Shown: positions 8,733 to 17,075, counted from the first letter of the stretch. The stretch: DNA of 44,232 nt from Nitrospirota bacterium (GCA_029881725.1 JAOUMB010000020.1:1-44232); one strand, 5' to 3'. Notes: generated by a model not told the origin, from the sequence alone. Made by a program: numbers and translations.

Positions 8733-10039
8733 GCGGGAACATGGACCTTGAATCGATCGCCCGCGTGCTGAAGGCGGCCCCGGGAGTGAGCGGCTGGGCG
8801 TTGCACGCCCGGCAGGTGGAAAGCCACCAGTTGTACCGCGTCTTCCGCAACGAGCAGGCGCGGCGCGTGGCCCACACCCATTCAGTGCGGGTGACGGTCC
8901 ACACCCGCAAACAGGAGGGCGGCAAGGAGTCCCAGGGCGAGGCGGCGTTTACCCTTACCGGTCCCCGTCCAGAATTAACTCCGGCCCAGGTGGCGGTGGC
9001 GGTGGAGCGGGCGAAACTGGTGGCCAATGCCCCGTGGGCCCTTCCCGGCCCCGCCAGTCTGCCCCAGGTGCCACTGGAAGACCCCCGGGTGGCCGCCGAG
9101 CCGGATGCGGTGATCGCCGAGCTGGTAACCGAAATGGACGCTGCCGCCGGGGATGCCCCCCTGTGCGCCAGCGAACTGTTTGCGGACCGGGTGCAGACAA
9201 CGGTATGCACCTCGGAAGGATTTGAAGGTAGCTACGGAGCCACCGAGCTGTTCAGCGAATTTGTGCTGCTGGCCGACAACGGCACCGACAGCGTGGAGGT
9301 CCAGGGCATTCGCCGTGCGCGCCGGGCACGGGAACTGGACCTGGGCGCGGTGGTGGGGCGGCACGCCTCCTGGGCGGGGGACCGACTGATCGCCACCCTG
9401 CCCACCGGCGGCACCCTGCCGGTGGTGTTCGGCGAAGAGTCGCTGGACACCCTGTTCGATACGTTTCTGGCCCACGCCGGAGGGCGCTCCCGCTACGAGG
9501 GGTGGTCGCGCCTGAGCGAGGGAAAGCCGCTCATCGAAGCCCTGTCCGGCGACCCGATCACCCTCACCGTGGATCCCCTGGCCCCGTGGATGCTGGGCAG
9601 CCAGCCCATGGACAGCGACGGCCAGATTGCGCACAAGGTGACGGTGGTGGATCAGGGGCGTTTCGTGGAGCGCACCGCCTCCAAACGCTTTGCAGACTAT
9701 CTGGGCATTCGCGCCACCGGCGCCAGCGGCAACACCGTGGTTGCGCCCGGCAGCACGCCGCTGGCGGACCTGCTGGCCCACGGGCCGGTACTGCACGCCC
9801 TGCGTTTTTCCACCTTCCACCCCAGTTCGGTGACCGGGGCGTTTTCCGGTGAGTTGCGCACCGCCTACCTGCACCTGCCGGACGGCAGCGTGCGTCCGGT
9901 GGTGGGCGGCAGCGTGTCCGGCGATGTATGGCACGCCTTTGCACGGGCCACCCTGTCCGCCGAGGAAACGGTGCGCGGCGGATACCGGGGTCCGGCGGGT
10001 ATCAGGCTGGAGGGGGTAACGGTGGCGGGCGCCACCTGA
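8729..10039 (+). CDS. pmbA: TldE/PmbA, non-metal subunit of the TldD protease
   Basis: This 436-residue protein is homologous to TldD but lacks an HExxxH motif, as expected for TldE/PmbA. Supporting blocks include VCTSEGFEGSYGATELF, PVVFGEESLDTLFDTF, QIAHKVTVVDQGRFVERTAS and the C-terminal RPVVGGSVSGDVWH. ATG 8729 gives the ATGA overlap with tldD; a second ATG at 8741 is possible. The last ten codons and the stop lie inside the first copy of a 32-base tandem duplication, so the duplication does not lengthen the protein. Confidence 0.92.
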   Translation: MSGNMDLESIARVLKAAPGVSGWALHARQVESHQLYRVFRNEQARRVAHTHSVRVTVHTRKQEGGKESQGEAAFTLTGPRPELTPAQVAVAVERAKLVANAPWALPGPASLPQVPLEDPRVAAEPDAVIAELVTEMDAAAGDAPLCASELFADRVQTTVCTSEGFEGSYGATELFSEFVLLADNGTDSVEVQGIRRARRARELDLGAVVGRHASWAGDRLIATLPTGGTLPVVFGEESLDTLFDTFLAHAGGRSRYEGWSRLSEGKPLIEALSGDPITLTVDPLAPWMLGSQPMDSDGQIAHKVTVVDQGRFVERTASKRFADYLGIRATGASGNTVVAPGSTPLADLLAHGPVLHALRFSTFHPSSVTGAFSGELRTAYLHLPDGSVRPVVGGSVSGDVWHAFARATLSAEETVRGGYRGPAGIRLEGVTVAGAT

Positions 10040-10073
10040 AAGAGGGGGTAACGGTGACGGGCGCCACCTGAAA
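10010..10073 (+). repeat. 32-bp tandem duplication spanning the end of pmbA
   Basis: Bases 10010-10041 and 10042-10073 are identical apart from one G/A change. Each copy contains the codons and TGA that end PmbA, so the second copy is an untranslated echo. The single mismatch implies a fairly recent slippage or duplication. Confidence 0.9.
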
Positions 10074-10124
10074 AAAGACCGGGGCCGAAGGGCGTCGTCG
10101 TGCAACAACCTCCCTCCGGCCCCG
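10071..10124 (-). terminator. Terminator of the zinc-ribbon gene
   Basis: A GC-rich stem (10080-10092 pairing with 10112-10124, one wobble) is followed on the minus strand by a run of T (plus-strand A run 10071-10076). It ends leftward transcription from the zinc-ribbon gene and may also stop rightward transcription from pmbA. Confidence 0.75.
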
Positions 10125-10169
10125 CAAGTCGATCCTGTCCGCCCGGCTGGCGGTCAGGAGAAAATTCAA

Positions 10170-10370
10170 TCAGGCGGTCTTGGCCAGCAGCGGAACCTTC
10201 TCGGTGTCCATGCGGTTGCCGTGCAGGCCGAACTTGTTCTCAATGATGCCCGCATCCATCACCGTTCCGCAGTTGATGCACTTCCAGGCGAAGAAGGTGA
10301 GTGAAAAATCGGCGAAGCGCTCTTTGTACATGTAACCACGGCACTTGGGGCAATCTGCTGCGTGTTCCAT
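10170..10370 (-). CDS. Small zinc-ribbon protein
   Basis: A 66-residue protein with CPKC at 8-11 and CINC at about 31-34, a classic four-cysteine zinc ribbon (MEHAADCPKCRGYMYKERF then FAWKCINCGTVMD). The function is unknown; such proteins may bind nucleic acid or protein partners. It is transcribed away from mobA, has its own terminator, and is preceded by a close match to a sigma-54 promoter 58 bases upstream of the start. That is striking for such a small protein. Confidence 0.75.
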   Translation of the reverse strand: MEHAADCPKCRGYMYKERFADFSLTFFAWKCINCGTVMDAGIIENKFGLHGNRMDTEKVPLLAKTA

Positions 10371-10438
10371 CCTGCGTCCTCAAAAAAAGCAAAAGGGTGT
10401 GAGCCAATGGCCGCCGGGCGACCGTGCCCCGAAAATAG

Positions 10439-10454
10439 AGCAAGAGCCTTGCCA
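10439..10454 (-). promoter_or_regulatory. Sigma-54-type -24/-12 promoter before the zinc-ribbon gene
   Basis: Read on the minus strand the sequence is TGGCAAGGCTCTTGCT. This has the diagnostic GG-N10-GC spacing and matches TGGCACG-N4-TTGCW at all core positions but one. Predicted transcription starts near 10428, leaving a leader of about 58 bases. The same -12 box, TTGCT, recurs at the other two candidates in this window. Confidence 0.6.
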
Positions 10455-10574
10455 CACCGGACGATTCCCTGCTAACTTTTTATAACGCTATGTTTTTACG
10501 TTCTTTTCAGTTTAGTGCCGAAACCGCCGGAAGGGGGGCAACTGTTCGCATCCGCACCGATTGTGAAATCCTGG

Positions 10575-10623
10575 TGACACCCAAATGCCAAAATTTTGCC
10601 ACTTGGTTACAGAACGGGTGTCA
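10575..10623 (+). other. Hairpin in the mobA leader
   Basis: A perfect 8-base inverted repeat (10575-10582 with 10616-10623) encloses a 33-base loop holding a small AT-rich palindrome (CAAAATTTTG). It ends 12 bases before the chosen mobA ATG. It could be a leader structure or a protein-binding site. I could not fit it to the molybdenum-cofactor riboswitch from its known conserved elements. Confidence 0.35.
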
Positions 10624-10635
10624 GCGGACCGGCAC

Positions 10636-11277
10636 ATGACCAAATTTGCCAATAAACGGGCAATTACAGGTGCCCTGCTGGCTGGCGGGCGCGGACGGCG
10701 GATGGGGACCGACAAGGCATTGCTGCCGTTTGCCGGGGGCGCCACGTTGGCGGAGGGGGTGCTGGCGGTGCTGGCGGCGGTATGTGACGAGGTGCTGGTG
10801 GTGGCCCGCCCCGGCCAGCGGGATGGAACAGCGTGGCCGCAGGGGGTACGAGCGGTGACGGACCGGGCGGAGTTTCCGGTCTGCGCCCTGTCCGGCATCC
10901 ATGCGGCGCTGGAGGCGGCGGCGCACCCGTGGGTGCTGGTAATGGCGGCGGATCTGCCATTTCCCTCCGCCGCCCTGGCTACCGGGCTGATCGACATCGC
11001 CCTGGAACGGGGGGAGCCGACCCTGGTGGTGCCGGAAGTGGGGGGAGTGGTTCACCCGCTGGTGGGAGTGTATCATCGCTCCCTTGCCAGGGAGATCGCC
11101 CGGCGAATCGGTAACGGGGAACTGCGGGTGCAGGCCCTGGCCCGGGAGTGCGGCCACCTGGTGCCGGAACCGACGGTGCGTGGCTGGGATCCGGAACTGG
11201 CCGGGCTGATCAATGTGAATACACCGGACGAACTGGCCGGAGCGCGTGCGCGCCTGGCGGGAAAGGCAGGGTCATGA
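10636..11277 (+). CDS. mobA: Molybdenum cofactor guanylyltransferase
   Basis: MobA adds GMP from GTP to molybdopterin to form MGD. The 213-residue product shows the nucleotidyltransferase signature LLAGGRGRRMGTDKALLPF, the metal/GTP loop MAADLPF and the C-terminal LINVNTPDEL. I chose ATG 10636 because conserved sequence starts soon after it; an in-frame ATG at 10585 lies inside a hairpin loop. Neither has a strong ribosome site. The TGA overlaps the moeA ATG. Pairing with moeA implies that molybdoenzymes are encoded elsewhere in the genome. Confidence 0.9.
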   Translation: MTKFANKRAITGALLAGGRGRRMGTDKALLPFAGGATLAEGVLAVLAAVCDEVLVVARPGQRDGTAWPQGVRAVTDRAEFPVCALSGIHAALEAAAHPWVLVMAADLPFPSAALATGLIDIALERGEPTLVVPEVGGVVHPLVGVYHRSLAREIARRIGNGELRVQALARECGHLVPEPTVRGWDPELAGLINVNTPDELAGARARLAGKAGS

Positions 11278-12488
11278 TTCCGTTTGAAGAGGCGCTGGCC
11301 CATGTGATGAAGCATGTGCCCTCACCGCGCCACGAGCAGGTACCGCTGGAAGAAGCCGTGGGCCGGGTGCTGGCGGAGGAAATCCGCGCCCCGCGCGACC
11401 TGCCTCCGTGGAACAACAGCGCCATGGATGGCTTTGCGGTGCGCGCCGCCGATGTGACCGCCGCTACGCCGGCCAATCCGTTCCGGCTGGTGGTACTGGA
11501 AACCGTGGCCGCCGGCGCCATGCCCAGTTGCCGGGTGGAAACCGGCGAGGCGATCCGCATCATGACCGGCGCCCCCATGCCGGAAGGGGCCGACGCAGTG
11601 GTGATCGTGGAGGAGACCGAGCCCGGCCCGGACGGCGACATCCTGATTCATTCCGGTGTGGCCCCGGGCGAAAACGTGCGCCTCAAGGGCGAGGACGTAA
11701 CCGAGGGGCAGTTGATGATGCCCCCCGGAACCCTGTTGCGCCCCGGCCACATCGGCATGCTGGCCTCCTTCGGCCGTTCCCAGTTGCGGGTCACCCGCAG
11801 ACCGGTGGTGGGCATCCTGTCCACCGGCGACGAACTGGTGGAGGTGGACCAGGCCCCAGGCCCGGACAAGATCATCAACGTGAATTCCCACGCCCTGGCC
11901 GCGCAGGTGAAGGAGAGCGGCGCAATCCCCGTGCGGCTGGGCATTGCCAAAGATACCCGCGAGGCCACCCGGGAAGGCATCCGGGAAGGACTCAACTGCG
12001 ACATCCTGCTGATCTCCGGCGGCGTGTCCATGGGAGACTTCGACTACGTGCGCGAGATCATGAGCGAACTGGGGGGCGGCCTCACCTTCTGGAAGGTGCG
12101 CATGAAACCAGCCCGCCCGCTGGCCTTCGGGCCGGTGTCCGGGGTGCCCACCTTCGGCCTGCCGGGCAACCCGGTCAGTTCCATGGTGTCGTTCGAGGTG
12201 TTCGTGCGCCCCTTCATTAAAAAGTGGATGGGCCACACCCACATCGAGCGCCCCGTGGTGCAGGCGGCGCTCACCGAAAAGGTGTCCAAAAAGCCGGGGC
12301 GGCGCTTTTTCCTGCGCGCGCTGGTGGAAAACGATGGCAACGGCAGCTACACCTGCCGCACCACCGGCGATCAGGGCTCCGGCGTGCTCACCAGCATGAT
12401 GCTGGCCGAAGGGCTGATGGAGTTGTCCGAGGAACTGGACGGCCCGCTCCAGCCCGGCACCCGCGTGCCGGTGCGGCTGCTGGCCTGA
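11274..12488 (+). CDS. moeA: Molybdopterin molybdenumtransferase
   Basis: MoeA inserts molybdate into adenylated molybdopterin. The 404-residue protein contains NNSAMDGFAVRAADV, AIRIMTGAPMPEGADAVV, VGILSTGDELVE, the MPT-binding loop LLISGGVSMGDFDYV and FGLPGNPVSSMVSFEVFVRP, in the expected order, and ends with domain IV. ATG 11274 overlaps the end of mobA, so the two are translated together. The length matches bacterial MoeA. The partner adenylyltransferase MogA is not in the window. Confidence 0.95.
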   Translation: MIPFEEALAHVMKHVPSPRHEQVPLEEAVGRVLAEEIRAPRDLPPWNNSAMDGFAVRAADVTAATPANPFRLVVLETVAAGAMPSCRVETGEAIRIMTGAPMPEGADAVVIVEETEPGPDGDILIHSGVAPGENVRLKGEDVTEGQLMMPPGTLLRPGHIGMLASFGRSQLRVTRRPVVGILSTGDELVEVDQAPGPDKIINVNSHALAAQVKESGAIPVRLGIAKDTREATREGIREGLNCDILLISGGVSMGDFDYVREIMSELGGGLTFWKVRMKPARPLAFGPVSGVPTFGLPGNPVSSMVSFEVFVRPFIKKWMGHTHIERPVVQAALTEKVSKKPGRRFFLRALVENDGNGSYTCRTTGDQGSGVLTSMMLAEGLMELSEELDGPLQPGTRVPVRLLA

Positions 12489-12494
12489 GGCCAC

Positions 12495-12510
12495 TGGCAC
12501 ACCAGTTGCT
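12495..12510 (+). promoter_or_regulatory. Sigma-54-type promoter before the VanZ/propeller operon
   Basis: The sequence TGGCACACCAGTTGCT has GG-N10-GC spacing and departs from TGGCACG-N4-TTGCW at only one base. It begins 7 bases after the moeA stop. It would start transcription near 12521, 53 bases before the VanZ-like ATG. Confidence 0.6.
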
Positions 12511-12573
12511 ATACTATCCATAAGCACGGAAACTGCCTGTTATCTGGCGCTTTCCATTCTGGATGGGAGCACG

Positions 12574-12996
12574 ATGGCCCGGGACCGGACAACCGCACAT
12601 GAACCGTCTGCCCTGCCCGCCCTCACGGCGGGAAGCGCGGCGCTGCTGTTGGGGGCACTGGTCTACCTGAGCGCCCGCGCACCCGGTAGTTCCCCCGCCG
12701 CCCTGGGGTGGTTGCCGCCGTTGTCCTCCTTTTGGACCCCGCTATTGGGGCAGTTCCCCTCCCTGCTGCATGCCTTCGCCTTCACCCTGCTCACCACGGT
12801 CCTGCTGGGAACCCGCCGGGTGATATTTTCCGCCCTGTTGTGGGCGGGCATCGACGCCGCCTTCGAAATCGCCCAGCATCCGGTTATCGGCGGCGTGGGA
12901 GGCACCTTCGACCCGCTGGACCTGCTCGCCATCGCCACCGGCGCGGGTCTGGCAATTCTGTTCCTCACCCGTTCCCCGCAAGAGGGCGCCCAGTGA
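12574..12996 (+). CDS. VanZ-like membrane protein
   Basis: A 140-residue membrane protein with about four hydrophobic segments (roughly 15-33, 44-60, 64-98 and 113-131). The blocks SLLHAFAFTLLTTVLLG and LLWAGIDAAFEIAQ resemble the VanZ-like family, which is tied to teicoplanin resistance in Gram-positives but has unknown function in most Gram-negatives. Its stop overlaps the GTG start of the next gene. Because that gene and its paralogue encode exported proteins, this protein may assist their placement or anchoring; that is inference. Confidence 0.7.
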   Translation: MARDRTTAHEPSALPALTAGSAALLLGALVYLSARAPGSSPAALGWLPPLSSFWTPLLGQFPSLLHAFAFTLLTTVLLGTRRVIFSALLWAGIDAAFEIAQHPVIGGVGGTFDPLDLLAIATGAGLAILFLTRSPQEGAQ

Positions 12997-14267
12997 CCCG
13001 TTCCCCCCGCCTGCGCGCCATCCTCACCGCCCCGCTGCTGGCCCTGGGCGTACTGACCATCCTGGCCAGCGAAAGCGGACCGATCAACCCGGCCAGCAGC
13101 CCGCGCATCGCCGTGCATCAGGCCACCGGCACCACCGTGCTGGCGCTGCTGCGGGATGCCGCCATCTCGCTTAACGCGTCGGATGCCATTGGGCCGCTGG
13201 CGGAGTTGTCCGGTGAAACCGGCGACGCGCTAGCCCTATCCATGGACGGCGGCGGCAACGCCAGCGCGGTGTGGGCCGACGCTTCCCGAGGGGTGTTCAC
13301 GGCGCGTTTCAACCGGGCCGCCACCGCCTGGAGCGCGGTACAAACCCTGGCCACGGCGGGGCCGGAGCCGGCGTACTTCCCTCACGCGCACCTGAACGCC
13401 GCCGGTCCCGGCATGGCGGTGTGGTATCAGCGCACCCCGGAACCCAATTTCGGCCACCTGTGGTCCGCCCCCGTCACCGCCGATGGCACCGTGGGCACTC
13501 CGTTGGAAATCCCCACCGGCGGCACCAACATGACCGGCCCGCCCAAAGTGGCGGTGGATCCCGCCGGAAACGCCGTGACGGTATGGCGCGAAGGAGTGGA
13601 CTGGGGCGACGTGACCACCCCGCAGGTGTGGGCTGCCGAATACCGGGCGGGCCTGATCCCCGCGTGGACCACCGCCATGACACACCTCAACGCCTCCCTG
13701 CCCGCCGCACAGGTGTTTGACGTGGCCGTGGGCGCGGACGGCGCGGGCAACATGGTTGCCGCCTGGAGCCAGGGCACCGAGGTATACGCGGCCCACCGCC
13801 CCGCCGGTTCGTCCATGTGGGGCGCCCCATGGCTGTTGCACACCGTGGCCGGGGGACGCGCCTTCGGCCTGCAACTGGCCGTGGACGACATCGACCCGGC
13901 GGCGGAAGGCAGCGCCTTCGTGGGCTGGATGGTAGGCCGCGCCGCCTGGGCGGTGCGCTACGATCCCATGGCGGCTTTGTCCGGCTGGGAGGCCGCCATT
14001 CACGTGAGCGATCTGGACATGAATTCCCAGGACGGCCCGGTGCCCCCGTCGCTGGACACCAACGGCGCGGGCGGCGCGGTGTTCGCCTGGAGTTCCCAGG
14101 ACCCGGCAACAATCGGCTACGCCATCTACAACCCCGCCACCCCCGGCTGGACTGCATTTCCGCAATTCGATTACGGCCGCAACGTATCGGCGTCGATGGA
14201 CGGCGCCATGCTGGGGCTGGCCTGGAGCAAAAACTCCGGCGCACACACAACTCGCGTGACCCCGTGA
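12993..14267 (+). CDS. Exported seven-repeat (beta-propeller-like) protein A
   Basis: The 424-residue product starts at GTG 12993 inside the stop of the VanZ-like gene. An in-frame ATG at 12708 was rejected because it would put an Arg/Pro-rich shadow of the VanZ gene in front of the signal peptide. An N-terminal signal (ILTAPLLALGVLTILASES) precedes seven repeats of the pattern D-x-x-G-x-x-x-A-x-W, for example DPAGNAVTVW and DGAGNMVAAW, spaced about 45-60 residues. Seven units suggest a seven-bladed beta-propeller outside the cytoplasmic membrane. No catalytic motif is recognised. It is clearly paralogous to the next gene. Confidence 0.7.
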   Translation: MTRSPRLRAILTAPLLALGVLTILASESGPINPASSPRIAVHQATGTTVLALLRDAAISLNASDAIGPLAELSGETGDALALSMDGGGNASAVWADASRGVFTARFNRAATAWSAVQTLATAGPEPAYFPHAHLNAAGPGMAVWYQRTPEPNFGHLWSAPVTADGTVGTPLEIPTGGTNMTGPPKVAVDPAGNAVTVWREGVDWGDVTTPQVWAAEYRAGLIPAWTTAMTHLNASLPAAQVFDVAVGADGAGNMVAAWSQGTEVYAAHRPAGSSMWGAPWLLHTVAGGRAFGLQLAVDDIDPAAEGSAFVGWMVGRAAWAVRYDPMAALSGWEAAIHVSDLDMNSQDGPVPPSLDTNGAGGAVFAWSSQDPATIGYAIYNPATPGWTAFPQFDYGRNVSASMDGAMLGLAWSKNSGAHTTRVTP

Positions 14268-14286
14268 CCGCCCGAAAGGAAACCGC

Positions 14287-15549
14287 ATGAATCCCGCCCT
14301 CTCCCCCCGCCTGCGCAAACTGTTGCTGGCCCCGCTATTGGCCTTGGGCGTGCTGTCCATTATGGGCACCTCCCAAGTCGTGGACCCCAAGGCCCACGTT
14401 CGCATTGCCGTGGACGACGGGGGAACGGCGGTACTGGCGGTGGAGTTCGACGGCCAGTTGTTCCTCCAGGATTACGACACCTCCGGGTGGGGTCCGATCA
14501 TCAGCGGCGGCTCCGTGTCGGAGATGGCGCTGGCCATGGACAGCGGCGGGTATGCCCGTGCGGTATGGACCCACGCCCCCACCGGCCTGTTTCAGGCGGG
14601 CTTTGACCCCACCACCGGAAAATGGGGCAACTCCACACTCGCGACCAGCGCCCCGGAGTATTCCTATCAACCGGATCTGCACCTGGACCCGGCGGGGCTC
14701 GGCATGGCCGCCTGGTATCAGACCGCCGGTCCCGGGATCGGGCACATCCGGGCAGTTCCGTTGGATTTGACCGGCACGCCTGGCCTGGCCTTGGACATTC
14801 CCACCTACTACGCCGCGGACCCCCGCGCCGCCGTCATCGACGCCACCGGCAACGGCATGGTGGTGTGGCGTGAAGGGCGGACCGCGAACGACTACACCAC
14901 CCCGCAGGTGTGGGCCTCCGGATTCCTGAGCGGACCGCTGCCGGCCTGGAATTTATCGCCAACGCAAATCGACACAAACTCAGGAATTCTACCAATCACC
15001 GACCTGCGCCTCGCCAGCGACGGTGCGGGAAACGCCATTGCGGTGTGGAGCCAGGGCATTGAAATTTACGCCAACGACTCTATATCCGGCGCCGGTTGGG
15101 GTACGGCCCAGCGGATCGACCCGGGCACCGTTGGCAACATACCTCTCGGCCTGCAACTGTCCATGGATTTGAGTGGCAACGCCGTTGTCGCGTGGATGGA
15201 CGGCAGTGACTTGCTCGCGTTGCGCTATGACGCCGGGCTCATTACCCCTGCCTGGGAAGCATCACCCACGGTGCTCGACACCCTCCCACCCGGGGTGATT
15301 CCGGCGCCGCCCGCGCTGGATACCGACGGCACCGGCGGAGCGGTGGTGGCCTGGAGCGGGGCCGACCCGTCGGTGATTTCCTACCGGGTGTACGACCCGG
15401 CAACGCTGCTGGCCCCCATATGGGGACCGGCCAATACCCTGTTGGGCATCGGAAACCACGTGGCGGTGTCCATGGACGGGCGGGTAATCGGCATCGCCTG
15501 GAGCGATTCCGGCGGACACGAACAGGCCACCATCATCACCCTGCCTTAA
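14287..15549 (+). CDS. Exported seven-repeat (beta-propeller-like) protein B
   Basis: The 420-residue protein is a paralogue of the preceding one. It shares the signal-peptide core LLLAPLLALGVLSIMG, the block TTPQVWAS, the block AVWSQGIEIYA and the same seven D-x-x-G-x-x-x-A-x-W repeats, here DATGNGMVVW, DGAGNAIAVW, DLSGNAVVAW and others. A ribosome site (GAAAGGAAA) precedes ATG 14287. Divergence is substantial, so the duplication is old. Its TAA overlaps the stop of the convergent TPR-barrel gene by three bases. Function is unknown; a propeller for ligand or surface binding is the simplest reading. Confidence 0.7.
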   Translation: MNPALSPRLRKLLLAPLLALGVLSIMGTSQVVDPKAHVRIAVDDGGTAVLAVEFDGQLFLQDYDTSGWGPIISGGSVSEMALAMDSGGYARAVWTHAPTGLFQAGFDPTTGKWGNSTLATSAPEYSYQPDLHLDPAGLGMAAWYQTAGPGIGHIRAVPLDLTGTPGLALDIPTYYAADPRAAVIDATGNGMVVWREGRTANDYTTPQVWASGFLSGPLPAWNLSPTQIDTNSGILPITDLRLASDGAGNAIAVWSQGIEIYANDSISGAGWGTAQRIDPGTVGNIPLGLQLSMDLSGNAVVAWMDGSDLLALRYDAGLITPAWEASPTVLDTLPPGVIPAPPALDTDGTGGAVVAWSGADPSVISYRVYDPATLLAPIWGPANTLLGIGNHVAVSMDGRVIGIAWSDSGGHEQATIITLP

Positions 15550-17015
15550 TAACGCCCGGTAACCGCCACGGTGTAGACGTTGCGCTGGTAATCCCGGTCG
15601 GTGTAGTCCGCCGCGCTGTCGATGTTGGAACGGCGCAGTTCGCGCCTCCAGCCCAGTTCCAGTTCCAGGAGATTCCCCAGATCACGGGTGACGGCCAGAT
15701 CCATGCTCAGTTTGTGGTCCTGGCGCTTGCGGCGGGTGGCGCCGAAATTCCATACATCCGCATCCAGGTACCCCCGGTACTGATAACGCGCCCCCAGGTC
15801 CACGGTCAGGCCGAAAAAGAACGGCTGCACCAGCGACACGGACGGGGAGAACCCCGCGTGGGAATACGACACGTGCTGAACCCCGGCGACGGCCCCGAAG
15901 TCGGGCCGGTCCTTGCGGTCCAGATACTCCGCGCTCACGGAGGTATACAGGCTGCCCATTCCCAGCGGCCGGTAGCGGGCCAGAATCGCCTCGGCCCCGG
16001 TGCCGGAAAGATAGCCGTAGGCGGCGGACGCGTCGTACCGCTTGATGCGCGTGTACAGATAGGTGGAGCGCTGCCCGCCCCGGGAAAGCGTCCATCGCGC
16101 GCCCGCCGTGTGGGATGCCATATAGGCGGAGGTGCCAAGAGTGGAACTGCTGAAGGCGTATTCCCAACGGGAACGGCGGGGTGTTTTTCGGTGCTCCATC
16201 CGCACCCGCAGGGTGTGGGTGGTCAGGTCCAACTGGCTGAGGGTGTCGTACTCACGGGCGAACAGGTCGTAACGCACCTCCATCCGCCGCGCGCCGGATA
16301 ACGCAAAGGAACGGGCCAGCCGCGCCGACAGGCCGATGCGTTGGTCCGACTGGTTGCCGGTGGTGGGGTCGTCCGGCGTGGCAAACACGTTGCTGTCGAA
16401 TTCCCGCCGCAGGGTAAGGCGGGCGTCCCATCGGTGATCCGGGGATTTACGGGCAGCCTCCGTGGGGTCGGAGGCCGGGGTGGCGCCCGGCAGGTTTCCG
16501 TCCAGGGCGGCCAGCATCTGCACCGCGCTTTTTCCGCTTCCGGTGCCCGGCCCTACTGCCGCCGCCTCCTGAAACAGTGCCCGTGCGTCCGCCTCGCGCC
16601 CCTGCTTCAGGCGCGCCAGCCCGGCGTTCAGATAGGCGGCGGAGGCCAGTTGGGGGCGGGCCCGGGCAGTGCTCAGGAACTCGGAGGCGGCCTGCTCCCA
16701 CTGGGCAGCACGGAACAACAAGATGGCCAGATTGTAATGGGCCAGTCCGTGGGTGGGGTCCAGGGCCAGGGTTTTTTCAAACGCCGCACGGGCATCCCCG
16801 GAGCGTTCCTGCTCGCTGTAGGCCACCCCCAGCAGGAACCAAACCCGCGCGTTGTCCGGTTCCTCGCGGGATTCGGTCTCCAGCAGCGGAATCGCCACTT
16901 CGTAGCGGCGGTCGTCCATCAACACCTCCGCCTCCGGCAGGTGATCGGCCCACGTCAGCGACGGCAACCCCACCCCCAGAGCCAGAACTCCGGCCAGCAC
17001 ACGTTTCAGGGTCAT
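15546..17015 (-). CDS. TPR protein with C-terminal outer-membrane beta-barrel (SLAM-like)
   Basis: The 489-residue protein has a signal peptide (MTLKRVLAGVLALGVGLPSLTWA) and four or five TPR motifs at about 25-175 (ARVWFLLGVAYSEQ, GLAHYNLAILLFRAAQWEQA, AAYLNAGLARLKQGREADA). The C-terminal half of amphipathic strands opens with RREFDSNVFATPDD and ends in an aromatic residue (VTGRY). This layout matches SLAM/DUF560-like outer-membrane proteins that move lipoproteins to the cell surface, and also some polysaccharide export barrels. I cannot choose between them. ATG 17015 has a GGGAGAAGGGG ribosome site; the longer form would begin within a terminator. A surface-displayed giant lipoprotein lies 4.7 kb away and could be a client. 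Confidence 0.7.
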   Translation of the reverse strand: MTLKRVLAGVLALGVGLPSLTWADHLPEAEVLMDDRRYEVAIPLLETESREEPDNARVWFLLGVAYSEQERSGDARAAFEKTLALDPTHGLAHYNLAILLFRAAQWEQAASEFLSTARARPQLASAAYLNAGLARLKQGREADARALFQEAAAVGPGTGSGKSAVQMLAALDGNLPGATPASDPTEAARKSPDHRWDARLTLRREFDSNVFATPDDPTTGNQSDQRIGLSARLARSFALSGARRMEVRYDLFAREYDTLSQLDLTTHTLRVRMEHRKTPRRSRWEYAFSSSTLGTSAYMASHTAGARWTLSRGGQRSTYLYTRIKRYDASAAYGYLSGTGAEAILARYRPLGMGSLYTSVSAEYLDRKDRPDFGAVAGVQHVSYSHAGFSPSVSLVQPFFFGLTVDLGARYQYRGYLDADVWNFGATRRKRQDHKLSMDLAVTRDLGNLLELELGWRRELRRSNIDSAADYTDRDYQRNVYTVAVTGRY

Positions 17016-17040
17016 CCCCTTCTCCCGAATTTCGCACGCC

Positions 17041-17075
17041 AATAAAAAGGGGAGCCGTTGCAGCGGCTCCCCTTT
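17041..17075 (-). terminator. Terminator between the acidic-protein gene and the TPR-barrel gene
   Basis: A perfect 12-base stem (17046-17057 with 17064-17075) with a 6-base loop is followed on the minus strand by a T-rich run. It lies after the acidic-protein gene and only about 25 bases before the TPR-barrel ATG, so it may act as a partial terminator or attenuator. Confidence 0.8.

Noticed and set aside
10500-10640. A molybdenum-cofactor riboswitch before mobA
   Set aside because: A hairpin exists, but I could not place the conserved elements of the known RNA family. I record only the hairpin.
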